A stretch of DNA of 64,000 bases, from the NCBI GenBank assembly GCA_029261995.1, contig JAJDAF010000050.1:151152-215151 (forward strand), read 5' to 3'. The stretch is from Candidatus Zhuqueibacterota bacterium. GTDB taxonomy: Bacteria; Zhuqueibacterota; Zhuqueibacteria; Oceanimicrobiales; Oceanimicrobiaceae. The notes under the pieces were generated by a model, which was given only the letters and a program-made list of their open reading frames with translations, searched no databases and had not been told where the DNA came from. Shown here one piece after another: positions 16,608-25,069 of the stretch (position 1 is the stretch's first letter; the number at the start of each line of letters is the position of its first letter). A program made the position numbers and the translations under genes.

Positions 16608-17927
16608 GTGCATATTTGTGTCATCGGTACCGGATATGTTGGACTCGTCACGGGTACGTGTTTTTCTGAGTTCGGGAACGACGTCATCTGCGTCGATATT
16701 GACGAAGGTAAGATCGCGGATTTGAATAAAGGAAAGATCCCGATTTTTGAACCTGGCCTTGATTTGCTGGTTGCGAAGAACGTCAAGGAAGGCCGCCTCA
16801 CTTTTTCGACCGATCTTAAGAACGCGGTTGAACGATCATTGGTAATCTTTGTCGCCGTCGGAACACCGCCAAATGAAGATGGCTCAGCAGATCTGCAACA
16901 TGTCGAGGCGGTTGCCAGACAGGTTGCAGAGTCGATGAATGGCTACAAAGTAATTGTGAATAAGAGTACGGTGCCGGTAGGTACGGGCAATCGTGTGCGA
17001 GAGATAGTCGAAGAGAGTCGCAAGGATAACCATAGTTTTGCGGTTGTTTCGAACCCGGAGTTTCTGCGTGAAGGCTCGGCTGTTGAAGACTTTATGCGAC
17101 CGAATCGGGTGGTGATTGGAGCAGAGTCCAGCGAGTCCGTCGCTATCATGAAGGAACTTTACTCGCCGCTCTACCTCATTGAGACGCCGATTGTCATCAC
17201 CAATCTCGAGAGCGCCGAGTTGATCAAGTACGCCGCCAACGCTTTCCTCGCTACTAAGATTTCCTTCATCAACGAGGTGGCGAACTTTTGTGATGAAATC
17301 GGCGCAAATGTGCATCATGTGGCGAAAGGAATGGGACTTGACAAGCGGATCGGTTCCAAGTTTCTCCATCCTGGCCCTGGTTTTGGTGGTTCCTGTTTTC
17401 CCAAGGACACCCGAGCGTTGGCTGGCGCAGGCAGGGAGCGAGGTTTTGAGTTCAGCATCATTGACGCAGTTGTGCGGGTCAATGACAGGCAACGCCAAAC
17501 GATGATCGCGAAAATAAGAACCACCATCGGGTCCCTGCGAGGAAAGACCATCGGTGTGCTTGGGCTGTCATTCAAGCCAAACACTGATGACATGCGCGAA
17601 GCGCCGTCAGTGGACATTATCAAAGCTCTGCTCCAGGATGGCGCTACCATTAACGCTTTTGATCCTGTGGCGGCGGAGAACGCACGCCAGATCATGCCTG
17701 ATATAAACTACTGCAAAGATACTTATGAAACCGCCGACGGTGCGGATGCATTGGTTTTCATCACCGAGTGGAACCAGTTTCGAAGCCTCGATCTTGAGCG
17801 AATAAAAAGCCTGATGAAGCAGCCCGTGATTGTTGATTTGCGTAACATCTACGATCCGGCAAAAATGGCTGACTGCGGTTTCAAATATGCCAGTGTCGGG
17901 CGGCCGGTTTCAGCAACCGTGCGTTGA
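16608..17927 (+). CDS. ugd: UDP-glucose 6-dehydrogenase
   Basis: Oxidises UDP-glucose to UDP-glucuronate using two NAD+. The protein of 439 residues starts HICVIGTGYVGLVTGTCFSEFG (NAD site), contains NPEFLREGSAVEDF, and has the catalytic Cys263 in GFGGSCFPKD. The C-terminal domain has GLSFKPNTDDMREAPS. I chose GTG 16608, with GGAGG at 16599-16603, because the longer open frame from 16512 runs into the preceding transferase gene. With the epimerase at 14105 this gives a supply of UDP-GlcA and UDP-GalA. Confidence 0.95.
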   Translation: MHICVIGTGYVGLVTGTCFSEFGNDVICVDIDEGKIADLNKGKIPIFEPGLDLLVAKNVKEGRLTFSTDLKNAVERSLVIFVAVGTPPNEDGSADLQHVEAVARQVAESMNGYKVIVNKSTVPVGTGNRVREIVEESRKDNHSFAVVSNPEFLREGSAVEDFMRPNRVVIGAESSESVAIMKELYSPLYLIETPIVITNLESAELIKYAANAFLATKISFINEVANFCDEIGANVHHVAKGMGLDKRIGSKFLHPGPGFGGSCFPKDTRALAGAGRERGFEFSIIDAVVRVNDRQRQTMIAKIRTTIGSLRGKTIGVLGLSFKPNTDDMREAPSVDIIKALLQDGATINAFDPVAAENARQIMPDINYCKDTYETADGADALVFITEWNQFRSLDLERIKSLMKQPVIVDLRNIYDPAKMADCGFKYASVGRPVSATVR

Positions 17928-18045
17928 TTGTCGGTCTGGGAGACCCGGACATGTTGACGCTCCGAAACACGAAAAAGGCTTGGGGTTTGCATACCTGATG
18001 TCTCTGTTTCATCCGGTTGGAAGCGGGCACAATCGTCTCCTTATT

Positions 18046-18080
18046 TGTGTCAGGTCACGACAACGTTTCATTTTGACACA
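18046..18080. promoter_or_regulatory. Inverted repeat TGTGTCA-N21-TGACACA, possible enhancer site
   Basis: TGTGTCA at 18046-18052 and TGACACA at 18074-18080 are perfect inverted copies, centred about 113 bases upstream of the sigma54 -24 element. That spacing is typical of upstream activator sites bound by AAA+ enhancer-binding proteins. The activator gene is not in the window. The arms are only 7 bases each. Confidence 0.4.
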
Positions 18081-18175
18081 GGACGCCAGGCATGTGGACC
18101 ATTTTGTTGAAATATATGTGTTTTAAAAACAATTAGATGAGTTGATATGACAACGGTCAATGATTGTCCAGTCAC

Positions 18176-18191
18176 TGGCACTAAAATTGCT
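18176..18191 (+). promoter_or_regulatory. Sigma54 (RpoN) promoter, near-consensus
   Basis: TGGCAC (18176-18181), five bases, then TTGCT (18187-18191) match the RpoN -24/-12 consensus at every core position. The predicted start of transcription is about 18202, roughly 67 bases before the ATG of the glycosyltransferase gene at 18269. It would drive the long downstream glycan block. Confidence 0.7.
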
Positions 18192-18268
18192 AAAGTTAAC
18201 TTTTCTGAAACCGATTTTTAGGTAAGCGTCAAGCGACGTTTTCCGAGTTCAAACGGGATGGACCCTGA

Positions 18269-19453
18269 ATGAAAATATTGATGATTGCCCCGCAGCCCTT
18301 TTTTCAACCTCGTGGGACGCCGTTCAGCGTGTTGCACAGGCTCCGGGCCTTGTCGAAATTGGGGCACAAGATTGACCTGCTGACCTATCATCTCGGTGAT
18401 GACATCGAGATTTCAGGCGTAAGCATCCACCGAATTCCCCGGATTCCATTCGTCAAGAAGATCGCGATTGGTCCTTCCAAGCGTAAGATCCTGCTTGATC
18501 TCTTCCTGATGTGGAAGACACGCCAGATGGTGAGGCGTGGCGGATACGATCTCATGCATTCACACGAGGAAGCTGGCTTCTGGTCCGCTTACTTTGCAAA
18601 GAAATATCGGGTGCTGCACTTGTACGATATGCACTCGAGTCTTCCGCAACAATTGAGCAATTTCAGGTTCACGACATCAAGCCTGCTCAAGAAGATGTTC
18701 GAAACGTTAGAGGCCTACACCATCAACTCGGCGCAAGCTGTCATCACTATTTGCCCCGAACTGCATGACTATGTTGCGGACCTGTTTCCACAGAAGTTCA
18801 ATCGTCTCATCGAGAATGTCGCGGACAACAGCAGCGTATTCAAGAACAAGGTAGACCAGGACAAGGTCCGTGCGCAAGTACGCACAAATGGGGAGCTGGC
18901 CATCCTTTACACCGGAACATTCGAGCCTTACCAGGGAATTGACATTCTCATCGACGCCAGCACGGACATCATTTCCAGTCAGCCTGGTGTTCGGTTCATT
19001 CTGGTGGGCGGCAAACCCGAGCAAGTCGAACATTATCGAAAGCGGACCCGCGACCTCTCGGTGGACGAACACTTTGTCTTCACGGGATCAGTACCGCCGG
19101 AAGAAGTGCCGGTCTATATTCAACATTCGGATGTGCTTGTGTCACCGCGTCTGGAGGGCAACAACACGCCTCTGAAGATTTATTCCTACCTGCGTTCAGG
19201 AAAGCCGATTGTGGCCACAAACCACCTTACCCACACACAGGTCTTGAATCCGGATGTCGCGGTCCTGACGGACTGCACACCGGATGCGTTCGGCCAGGGT
19301 TTACTCGATGTGCTGCAGGATAGCGCACTCGGTAAGAAACTCAGCGACAATGCTCGCGAGCTGGCTCGGGAAAAGTACAGTTACGAGACCTACCTGCAGA
19401 AGACAAAAGAATTGATCGACTACCTTGAAACCCAACTGAAAGCAAGAGGCTAG
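18269..19453 (+). CDS. Glycosyltransferase family 4
   Basis: Retaining GT-B glycosyltransferase of 394 residues, probably cytosolic and acting on a lipid-linked acceptor. The N-terminal domain starts KILMIAPQPFFQPRGTPFSVLHRL, a pattern typical of GT4 enzymes with a Gly-rich acceptor loop. The C-terminal nucleotide-sugar domain has LAILYTGTFEPYQGIDIL and the family motif region SPRLEGNNTPLKIYSYLRSGKPIVAT. It is the first gene behind the sigma54 promoter and is followed after 8 bases by an asparagine-synthetase-like gene. Donor and acceptor are unknown. Confidence 0.88.
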   Translation: MKILMIAPQPFFQPRGTPFSVLHRLRALSKLGHKIDLLTYHLGDDIEISGVSIHRIPRIPFVKKIAIGPSKRKILLDLFLMWKTRQMVRRGGYDLMHSHEEAGFWSAYFAKKYRVLHLYDMHSSLPQQLSNFRFTTSSLLKKMFETLEAYTINSAQAVITICPELHDYVADLFPQKFNRLIENVADNSSVFKNKVDQDKVRAQVRTNGELAILYTGTFEPYQGIDILIDASTDIISSQPGVRFILVGGKPEQVEHYRKRTRDLSVDEHFVFTGSVPPEEVPVYIQHSDVLVSPRLEGNNTPLKIYSYLRSGKPIVATNHLTHTQVLNPDVAVLTDCTPDAFGQGLLDVLQDSALGKKLSDNARELAREKYSYETYLQKTKELIDYLETQLKARG

Positions 19454-19461
19454 AGACAGCC

Positions 19462-21399
19462 ATGTGCGGAATCTGTGGCGTTAGCTACTTTGACCAGGAA
19501 AGGTCTGCGAATGAACGCGAAGTCAAGGCCATGTGCTCGGCCATCGCACATCGCGGCCCTGACGATGAGGGCATCTTTGTTCGCGGTCCATTTGGCATCG
19601 GTATGCGGCGTCTCAGTATCATTGATCTCGTCACGGGCAGGCAACCGATTTCAAACGAAGACGGCTCCGTCTGGATAGTTTTTAACGGCGAAATCTACAA
19701 TCATATCGAGTTGCGGACCAAGCTTGAGAAGAAAGGCCATGTGTTCCGCTCGAAGGCGGACACCGAGGTCATCGTGCACGCGTACGAGGAGTTCGGCGAA
19801 CAATGTCCGAATGAACTCAACGGAATGTTCGCATTTACGATTCTTGACCTGCGAACGCGGACGATTTTTATGGCCAGAGACCGTCTTGGGATCAAGCCGC
19901 TTTACTACTACATCGACAACACCAGATTCGCTTTCGGCTCCGAGATCAAATCCATATTGCAACTGGAAAACATCCCGAGGCAGGTGGATTTGCAGGCACT
20001 CGACAATTTCCTGACTTTCGAATATGTGCCGGCTCCAGGCAGTATCTTCAAGGACATCTCAAAACTGCCGGCGGGACACAGCTTGACATTGAAGGACGGT
20101 GAGGTCGTTGTCAAAGAGTATTGGGATGTCCGGTACTCGGAAGGGTCGGCCTCCGAAGATGAGCTCTGTGAGCAGCTTTTTGAATTGCTCAACGACGCCG
20201 TCAAAATCAGGCTGATGAGTGACGTGCCACTTGGCGCTTTTCTGAGTGGTGGAATTGATTCAAGCTCTATTGTGGCGCTCATGAGCCAGGCCATGAATCA
20301 GCCAGTCGAGACGTTCTCCATTGGTTTCAGCGAAAGCTCTTACAACGAATCAAGTTTTGCCAGGATTGTCGCGGACCATTTTGGCACCCGGCATCATGAA
20401 TTCACGATTGAGCCAGATGCACTGGAATTGACTGAAAAGCTGATAACTCAGCTCGATGAACCTTTTGGTGATTTTTCCATCTTTCCGACCTATCTGGTGT
20501 CGAAAATGGCGCGAGAGTTTGTAACCGTCAGCCTGTCAGGAGACGGTGGCGACGAACTTTTCGGTGGCTATGACACTTATCTTGCGAATCGCATGGGGAA
20601 CTCCTACGGCAGGATTCCAAAACTGATTCGCCGAGGGCTGCTTTCACCAATGTTTGACTCCCTGCCGCCAACCGATAAGAAAAAGGGCCTCATCAATCGC
20701 ATGAAGCGTTTTGATGAAGGCATGCGCTTGCCGACCGACTTACAGCACACGCGCTGGATGGTCTTTTTGCAGGATGACGAGAAACCGAGTCTCTATAATG
20801 CAGACGTTCACGACCAGCTTCGTGGCATGGATTCATACGGATTCATCCGGGACTACTTTGAGAGTTCGGGAACTTCCGACTTGTTGAACAGACAACTTTA
20901 TGTCGATATCAAAACCTATCTGGTAGATGACATCTTGGTTAAGGTCGATCGCATGAGCATGGCGACCTCTCTCGAAGCCCGGGTACCCTTTCTGGACCAC
21001 CGTATCGTCGAGTTTGCAGCAACCGTACCGGGACGGCTCAAACTCAAGGGAAACACCACAAAGCATCTTCTAAAAAAGACCATGGGCAAACATCTTCCCG
21101 ACCCGATATTGCGGCGCGGCAAGGAAGGCTTCAGCATTCCAATCAAGAATTGGCTGAAGAATGAACTCAAGGATCTGATGCTCGATGTGCTGGCCCCAGC
21201 GAAAATAAGGCGGGAGGGGTTCTTTAACGCAAGCCATGTCGAACGGCTGGTTTCAGAACACTTGAACGGAAAGGAGAATCACAGCCATCGGCTTTGGGCG
21301 ATGATGGTTTTCGGCATCTGGCAGGATATCCATCTGAAGAACGGAAATGTCGGATACGAGGAACAAGAGACCGCAACGGCCGAGGTTACTGCTATCTGA
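19462..21399 (+). CDS. asnB: Asparagine synthetase-like amidotransferase 1 (glutamine-hydrolysing)
   Basis: Class II glutamine amidotransferase fused to an ATP-pyrophosphatase synthetase domain, 645 residues. The N-terminal nucleophile is Cys2 (MCGICGV), with HRGPDDEG, NGEIYNH and ARDRLGIKPLYYY intact. The synthetase PP-loop is SGGIDSS from residue 262, and SGDGGDELFGGY and LEARVPFLDH are present. It can be a true asparagine synthetase, but inside a glycan cluster such proteins often amidate sugar carboxylates or other acceptors. Two more paralogues occur at 26995 and 53958. Confidence 0.9.
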   Translation: MCGICGVSYFDQERSANEREVKAMCSAIAHRGPDDEGIFVRGPFGIGMRRLSIIDLVTGRQPISNEDGSVWIVFNGEIYNHIELRTKLEKKGHVFRSKADTEVIVHAYEEFGEQCPNELNGMFAFTILDLRTRTIFMARDRLGIKPLYYYIDNTRFAFGSEIKSILQLENIPRQVDLQALDNFLTFEYVPAPGSIFKDISKLPAGHSLTLKDGEVVVKEYWDVRYSEGSASEDELCEQLFELLNDAVKIRLMSDVPLGAFLSGGIDSSSIVALMSQAMNQPVETFSIGFSESSYNESSFARIVADHFGTRHHEFTIEPDALELTEKLITQLDEPFGDFSIFPTYLVSKMAREFVTVSLSGDGGDELFGGYDTYLANRMGNSYGRIPKLIRRGLLSPMFDSLPPTDKKKGLINRMKRFDEGMRLPTDLQHTRWMVFLQDDEKPSLYNADVHDQLRGMDSYGFIRDYFESSGTSDLLNRQLYVDIKTYLVDDILVKVDRMSMATSLEARVPFLDHRIVEFAATVPGRLKLKGNTTKHLLKKTMGKHLPDPILRRGKEGFSIPIKNWLKNELKDLMLDVLAPAKIRREGFFNASHVERLVSEHLNGKENHSHRLWAMMVFGIWQDIHLKNGNVGYEEQETATAEVTAI

Positions 21400-21427
21400 G
21401 TCAGATGATCGTGGAGCCGAGAATCTT

Positions 21428-22285
21428 ATGAAAACGAGTATGGACAATTTTACCGACGACAGCAGAGGACGACAGCAAATGAGTGCAGTCATTGAGACAG
21501 TTAAGACTTCGAAGCCGGATGTAGACGACGCTTTACTACGGGAGATCAGCGCCTACTGGAACGAACACATCCATGATCTCGAGTTAGCAAAGCATGAGAT
21601 TGGCAGCAAAGGATTTTTTGACGACCTGGCTGAGTATCGATTCGATAAGCTGAAGTACCTCGCGGATGTGGTGGACTTTTCCGGCTACAAAGAGAAGAAA
21701 ATTCTTGAGGTGGGCTGTGGTATCGGTATCGATCTTATTCGATTTGCCCGTGGCGGCGCCCGGGTGACAGGGGTTGACCTGGCCAGGCAATCATTTGATC
21801 TGGCTAAACAGTATTTTGCTCATCATGACATCCCCGGCGATTTTCGTCTGGGTGATGGCGAAGCGCTTGAATTTGCGGACAATAGTTTTGATATGGTCTA
21901 TGCCCACGGTGTTATTCAGTACACTGCCAACGCCCAAAAAATGGTTGATGAGTTGTACCGGGTAGTGAAGCCGGGAGGCGAAGTCATCATGATGGTCTAC
22001 AACCGGCATTCATGGCTCAATTTTTTGTCCAAGGTCCTCGGTGTCGGGTTGGAACATGAGGATGCGCCAGTTCTGAAAAAATACACAATTCAAGAGTTTC
22101 AGGATTTGCTGACAAAGTTTTCAAAACTGCGAATCGTGCCCGAGCGATTTCCGGTCAAATCACGACTTCAAAAAGGACTGAAGGCTGCCTTCTTTAACCT
22201 GTTTTTTGTGCCCCTGTTCAACATGATCCCCAAAAGCATCACGCGTAAAACCGGATGGCACATTATGGCATTTGCCAGAAAGTAA
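21428..22285 (+). CDS. SAM-dependent class I methyltransferase
   Basis: The 285-residue protein has the Rossmann methyltransferase motif I ILEVGCGIGIDLIRFA, followed by GVDLA, the post-motif NSFDMVYAHGVIQY, and LYRVVKPGGEVIMMVY (Methyltransf_11 pattern). The C-terminal 90 residues have hydrophobic stretches that may contact a membrane acceptor. Start choice is uncertain: ATG 21428 or ATG 21479; an open frame from 21347 overlaps the amidotransferase gene. The target is not known; O- or N-methylation of a sugar or a lipid is possible given the neighbours. Confidence 0.82.
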   Translation: MKTSMDNFTDDSRGRQQMSAVIETVKTSKPDVDDALLREISAYWNEHIHDLELAKHEIGSKGFFDDLAEYRFDKLKYLADVVDFSGYKEKKILEVGCGIGIDLIRFARGGARVTGVDLARQSFDLAKQYFAHHDIPGDFRLGDGEALEFADNSFDMVYAHGVIQYTANAQKMVDELYRVVKPGGEVIMMVYNRHSWLNFLSKVLGVGLEHEDAPVLKKYTIQEFQDLLTKFSKLRIVPERFPVKSRLQKGLKAAFFNLFFVPLFNMIPKSITRKTGWHIMAFARK

Positions 22286-22308
22286 CGGCAGGATACGCGT
22301 ACTTCAAC

Positions 22309-24024
22309 ATGCAAAGAGACATAGAGCAATTCAAGGGGAATCAGTTTGATCTCCTGGTCGTTGGTGGCGGCATCTATGGCGTGTGTGCCGCCTGGGACGC
22401 AGCACTTCGTGGTTTGTCGGTCGCGCTGATTGAGAAGTCCGATTTTGGGTCAGCTACTTCTTCAAATTCTCTGAAGATTATTCACGGCGGACTGCGTTAC
22501 CTGCAGCATGCCGATTTCAGGCGTATGCGGGAGTCCATCACCGAGCGCAGAACGCTTATGAAGATAGCGCCGCATCTGGTTCACACATTGCAGTGCGTCA
22601 TGCCCACCTATGGACACGCCCTCAAAGGTCGTGAGGTCATGGCAGTTGCGTTGCTGCTCAATGATTTGGTCGGCTATGATCGCAACCAGCTCGATGATCC
22701 GAGCAAGCACATGCCGGCGGGAAAAGTGATTTCGAAGCAGGAATGTGCCCGTATCATTCCGGGAGTGGACCAGGAAGGATTGACCGGTGGCGCAGTCTGG
22801 TACGACTGCCAGGTTCGGAATTCAGAACGCCTGCTGCTCGCCATGCTTCATTCTGCCGCCGATGCCGGAGCCGCAGTCGCTAATTACGTTGAGATGACAG
22901 GGTTCCGCAAAGACGGAAACCGGATCACCGGCGTGACCGCCACGGATCGCATCACGGGAGAAAAAGTCGATATTTCGGCCCGGCTGGTCATCAACAACAC
23001 CGGGCCGTGGGTTCTGGAGACCCTGGAGCATTTGAATGGAGACGCTCCGCAAATGAACCTGCAGTTGTCTGTCGCCATGAATCTTGTGGTCAAGAAAAAG
23101 CTCTTTCCTGACTTCGCCGTTGGTCTTTTCAGCAAGGAAGAATTCAACGATGATGACGCCGTGCTGAGCAAGGGTTCGCGCTTGTTCTTTGTCACGCCGT
23201 GGCAGGAGTATTCGCTGATTGGTACCACGCATGTTCACTATGATGGCAAGCCGGGAGATTTCCGGGTTTCTGAACAGGACGTTCAGGTATTTCTGGATGA
23301 CGTCAACAAAGCATATCCGCCAGCGAAATTAACGCGGGACGATGTGGTGTTTTTCTACGGTGGACTTCTGCCCGCCGACCGTGCAGATGCTGACACAGAC
23401 GATGTTAAACTGCTTAAGAGCTACCGGATTATCGACCACGACACTGAAAGCGGTTTGGACGGCCTGCTGACAGTCGTAAGTGTCAAGTACACGACCGCCC
23501 GCGATGTCGCCGAAAAGACAGTCAATCTTGCCCAGCGCAAATTGGGTTTGAATGTGACCAACTCTCCGACGAAATCCACTCCTGTACACGGTGGCACGAT
23601 TGAAGATTTTGAGCAATTTCTTCACAACGAGCAATCAAAACTCCGCGGAGGGTTGAGTGCCGAGCAAGTCAGCCATCTCATCGCCAACTATGGTTCGGCG
23701 TACTCTGAGATCCTCGCCTTCGGTGACAATGAGCCGAGTCTCCTGGAGCCGATTGCTGGCGATAGTCCGGTGCTCCGGGCTGAGGTCGTTCATGCAGTTC
23801 GCAATGAAATGGCCTTGAGCTTGGCAGATGTCGTTCGCCGCAGGACTGTATTGGGAAGTGGCTGCTGCCCGTCGCCTGAGGCGCTTGCGACCTGTGCTGA
23901 GATTATGGCGACAGAACTGGGGTGGGATCAGGATGAGACTAGCTTGCAGCTCAATGAAACCAAAGCGCTTTACGTCGCGGAACCTGGTGCGCAAAAAGCC
24001 CGGGTTGAATCTAAGAAAATTTAA
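22309..24024 (+). CDS. FAD-dependent glycerol-3-phosphate dehydrogenase family protein
   Basis: The 571-residue protein begins with the FAD site FDLLVVGGGIYGVCAAWDAALRG and the GlpD signature SSNSLKIIHGGLRYLQ. It also has NTGPWV and a C-terminal DAO_C-like helical domain with VVRRRTVLGSG. GlpD oxidises glycerol-3-phosphate to dihydroxyacetone phosphate at the membrane. No glycerol kinase or transporter lies nearby, so a role tied to this cluster is open (glycerol-phosphate in the glycan, or oxidation of a related polyol phosphate). I chose ATG 22309; the open frame from 22255 overlaps the methyltransferase gene. Confidence 0.85.
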   Translation: MQRDIEQFKGNQFDLLVVGGGIYGVCAAWDAALRGLSVALIEKSDFGSATSSNSLKIIHGGLRYLQHADFRRMRESITERRTLMKIAPHLVHTLQCVMPTYGHALKGREVMAVALLLNDLVGYDRNQLDDPSKHMPAGKVISKQECARIIPGVDQEGLTGGAVWYDCQVRNSERLLLAMLHSAADAGAAVANYVEMTGFRKDGNRITGVTATDRITGEKVDISARLVINNTGPWVLETLEHLNGDAPQMNLQLSVAMNLVVKKKLFPDFAVGLFSKEEFNDDDAVLSKGSRLFFVTPWQEYSLIGTTHVHYDGKPGDFRVSEQDVQVFLDDVNKAYPPAKLTRDDVVFFYGGLLPADRADADTDDVKLLKSYRIIDHDTESGLDGLLTVVSVKYTTARDVAEKTVNLAQRKLGLNVTNSPTKSTPVHGGTIEDFEQFLHNEQSKLRGGLSAEQVSHLIANYGSAYSEILAFGDNEPSLLEPIAGDSPVLRAEVVHAVRNEMALSLADVVRRRTVLGSGCCPSPEALATCAEIMATELGWDQDETSLQLNETKALYVAEPGAQKARVESKKI

Positions 24025-24036
24025 TCTAGAAGAGAA

Positions 24037-25023
24037 ATGGGAAAGACAGTATTTGTGACAGGTGGCAGCGGATTTACCGGGAGTCATCTTTGTCAAACCC
24101 TGGTGACCCGGGGGTACTCGGTCAAGGCTCTTGTCAGGAAGACGAGCAAGATACATCATCTCAAGAGAATTGGCGTTCAGCCTGTCATTGGCGATCTTGC
24201 AGACCTCAAGACCGAAAATGGGGCGCTCGATGGCGTTGACACGGTGTTTCATGTGGCCGCCGCCTACCGCCAGGAAGGGATTTCCAAAGAGCAGTTCTGG
24301 AAGGTCAACGTCGATGGTACCCGACGGTTGCTCGAGGCGGCTCGGGACAACAAGGTTCGGCGGTTTGTGCACTGCAGCACGGTCGGCGTGCAGGGAGAGA
24401 TTGAAGATCCACCCGCCAGGGAAACAGCGCCCTACAAACCAGGAGACCACTATCAGGAGTCCAAAATGGAAGGTGAAAAGGTCGCCCTTGCATTTTTCGA
24501 CGAGCACGAAATTGAGGGAGTGGTTGTCCGTCCGGTCGGCATTTATGGCCCGGGTGACACACGTTTTCTCAAGCTATTCAAGTTCATCAACAACGGCAAG
24601 TTCCGGATGATCGGCCGAGGCGACGTGCTCTACCATCTGACCTTTGTAGAAGACCTGGTAGATGGCATCATTCTCGCTGGCGAGCGGGACGAAGCGGTCG
24701 GCAACATTTACACAATCGGGGGCGATGAATACATGCCTCTGCGTGACCTTGTGGCGCTGATCGCCAATGTGTTGAGCAAACCTGTGCCGCGCAAGCATCT
24801 GCCGCTGAAGCCGGTCTACATCGCTTCCGTCCTTTGCGAAGCAATATGCAGACCCATCGGCGTCGAGCCGCCACTCTACCGTCGGCGCCTTGATTTTTTT
24901 ACGAAGGACAGAGCGTTTGACATCACAAAGGCCAAGACAGAATTGAACTATACACCAAAAGTTGCGTTGCACGACGGGCTGACGCGGACCGCACGGTGGT
25001 ATCGAGAAAACAGCATGATATAG
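24037..25023 (+). CDS. NAD(P)-dependent epimerase/reductase, dihydroflavonol reductase-like
   Basis: Extended short-chain dehydrogenase, 328 residues. NAD(P) site VTGGSGFTGSHL, the RKTSK segment after the second strand (suggesting NADPH), and the active-site YQESK are all present, with RPVGIYGPGDTRFLKLFK later. It resembles the dihydroflavonol-4-reductase/3-beta-HSD-like branch that acts on sugars, isoprenoids or other small ketones. It follows the GlpD-like gene by 12 bases. The substrate is not known. Confidence 0.82.
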   Translation: MGKTVFVTGGSGFTGSHLCQTLVTRGYSVKALVRKTSKIHHLKRIGVQPVIGDLADLKTENGALDGVDTVFHVAAAYRQEGISKEQFWKVNVDGTRRLLEAARDNKVRRFVHCSTVGVQGEIEDPPARETAPYKPGDHYQESKMEGEKVALAFFDEHEIEGVVVRPVGIYGPGDTRFLKLFKFINNGKFRMIGRGDVLYHLTFVEDLVDGIILAGERDEAVGNIYTIGGDEYMPLRDLVALIANVLSKPVPRKHLPLKPVYIASVLCEAICRPIGVEPPLYRRRLDFFTKDRAFDITKAKTELNYTPKVALHDGLTRTARWYRENSMI

Positions 25024-25041
25024 ACTGGCACAGCCAGTTTT
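25024..25041 (+). terminator. Weak hairpin with short T run after the reductase gene
   Basis: ACTGGC (25024-25029) and GCCAGT (25033-25038) form a perfect 6-bp stem with a 3-base loop, followed by TTT (25039-25041). The stem and T run are short, so partial termination at most. Confidence 0.35.
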
Positions 25042-25069
25042 CGAATAACGAATCAAGGGAATTCAGAGT

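Larger units (their letters stand above)
17928..18268. other. 341-base intergenic region: hairpin, inverted repeat and sigma54 promoter
   Basis: No credible gene. Just after the ugd stop a hairpin can form from GGTCT (17933-17937) and AGACC (17941-17945), inside a wider TGTC...GGACA frame (17929-17951), without a T run. An inverted repeat at 18046-18080 and a near-perfect sigma54 promoter at 18176-18191 follow. A 98-codon open frame from 17830 overlaps ugd out of frame and has no recognisable content. Confidence 0.6.

Noticed and set aside
17830..18126. 98-codon frame overlapping the end of ugd and the following gap
   Set aside because: Most of its coding part is out of frame with ugd and the remainder has no features.
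23635..24507. 290-codon open frame on the - strand
   Set aside because: Lies across two well-supported + strand genes (GlpD-like and reductase) and has no family features.
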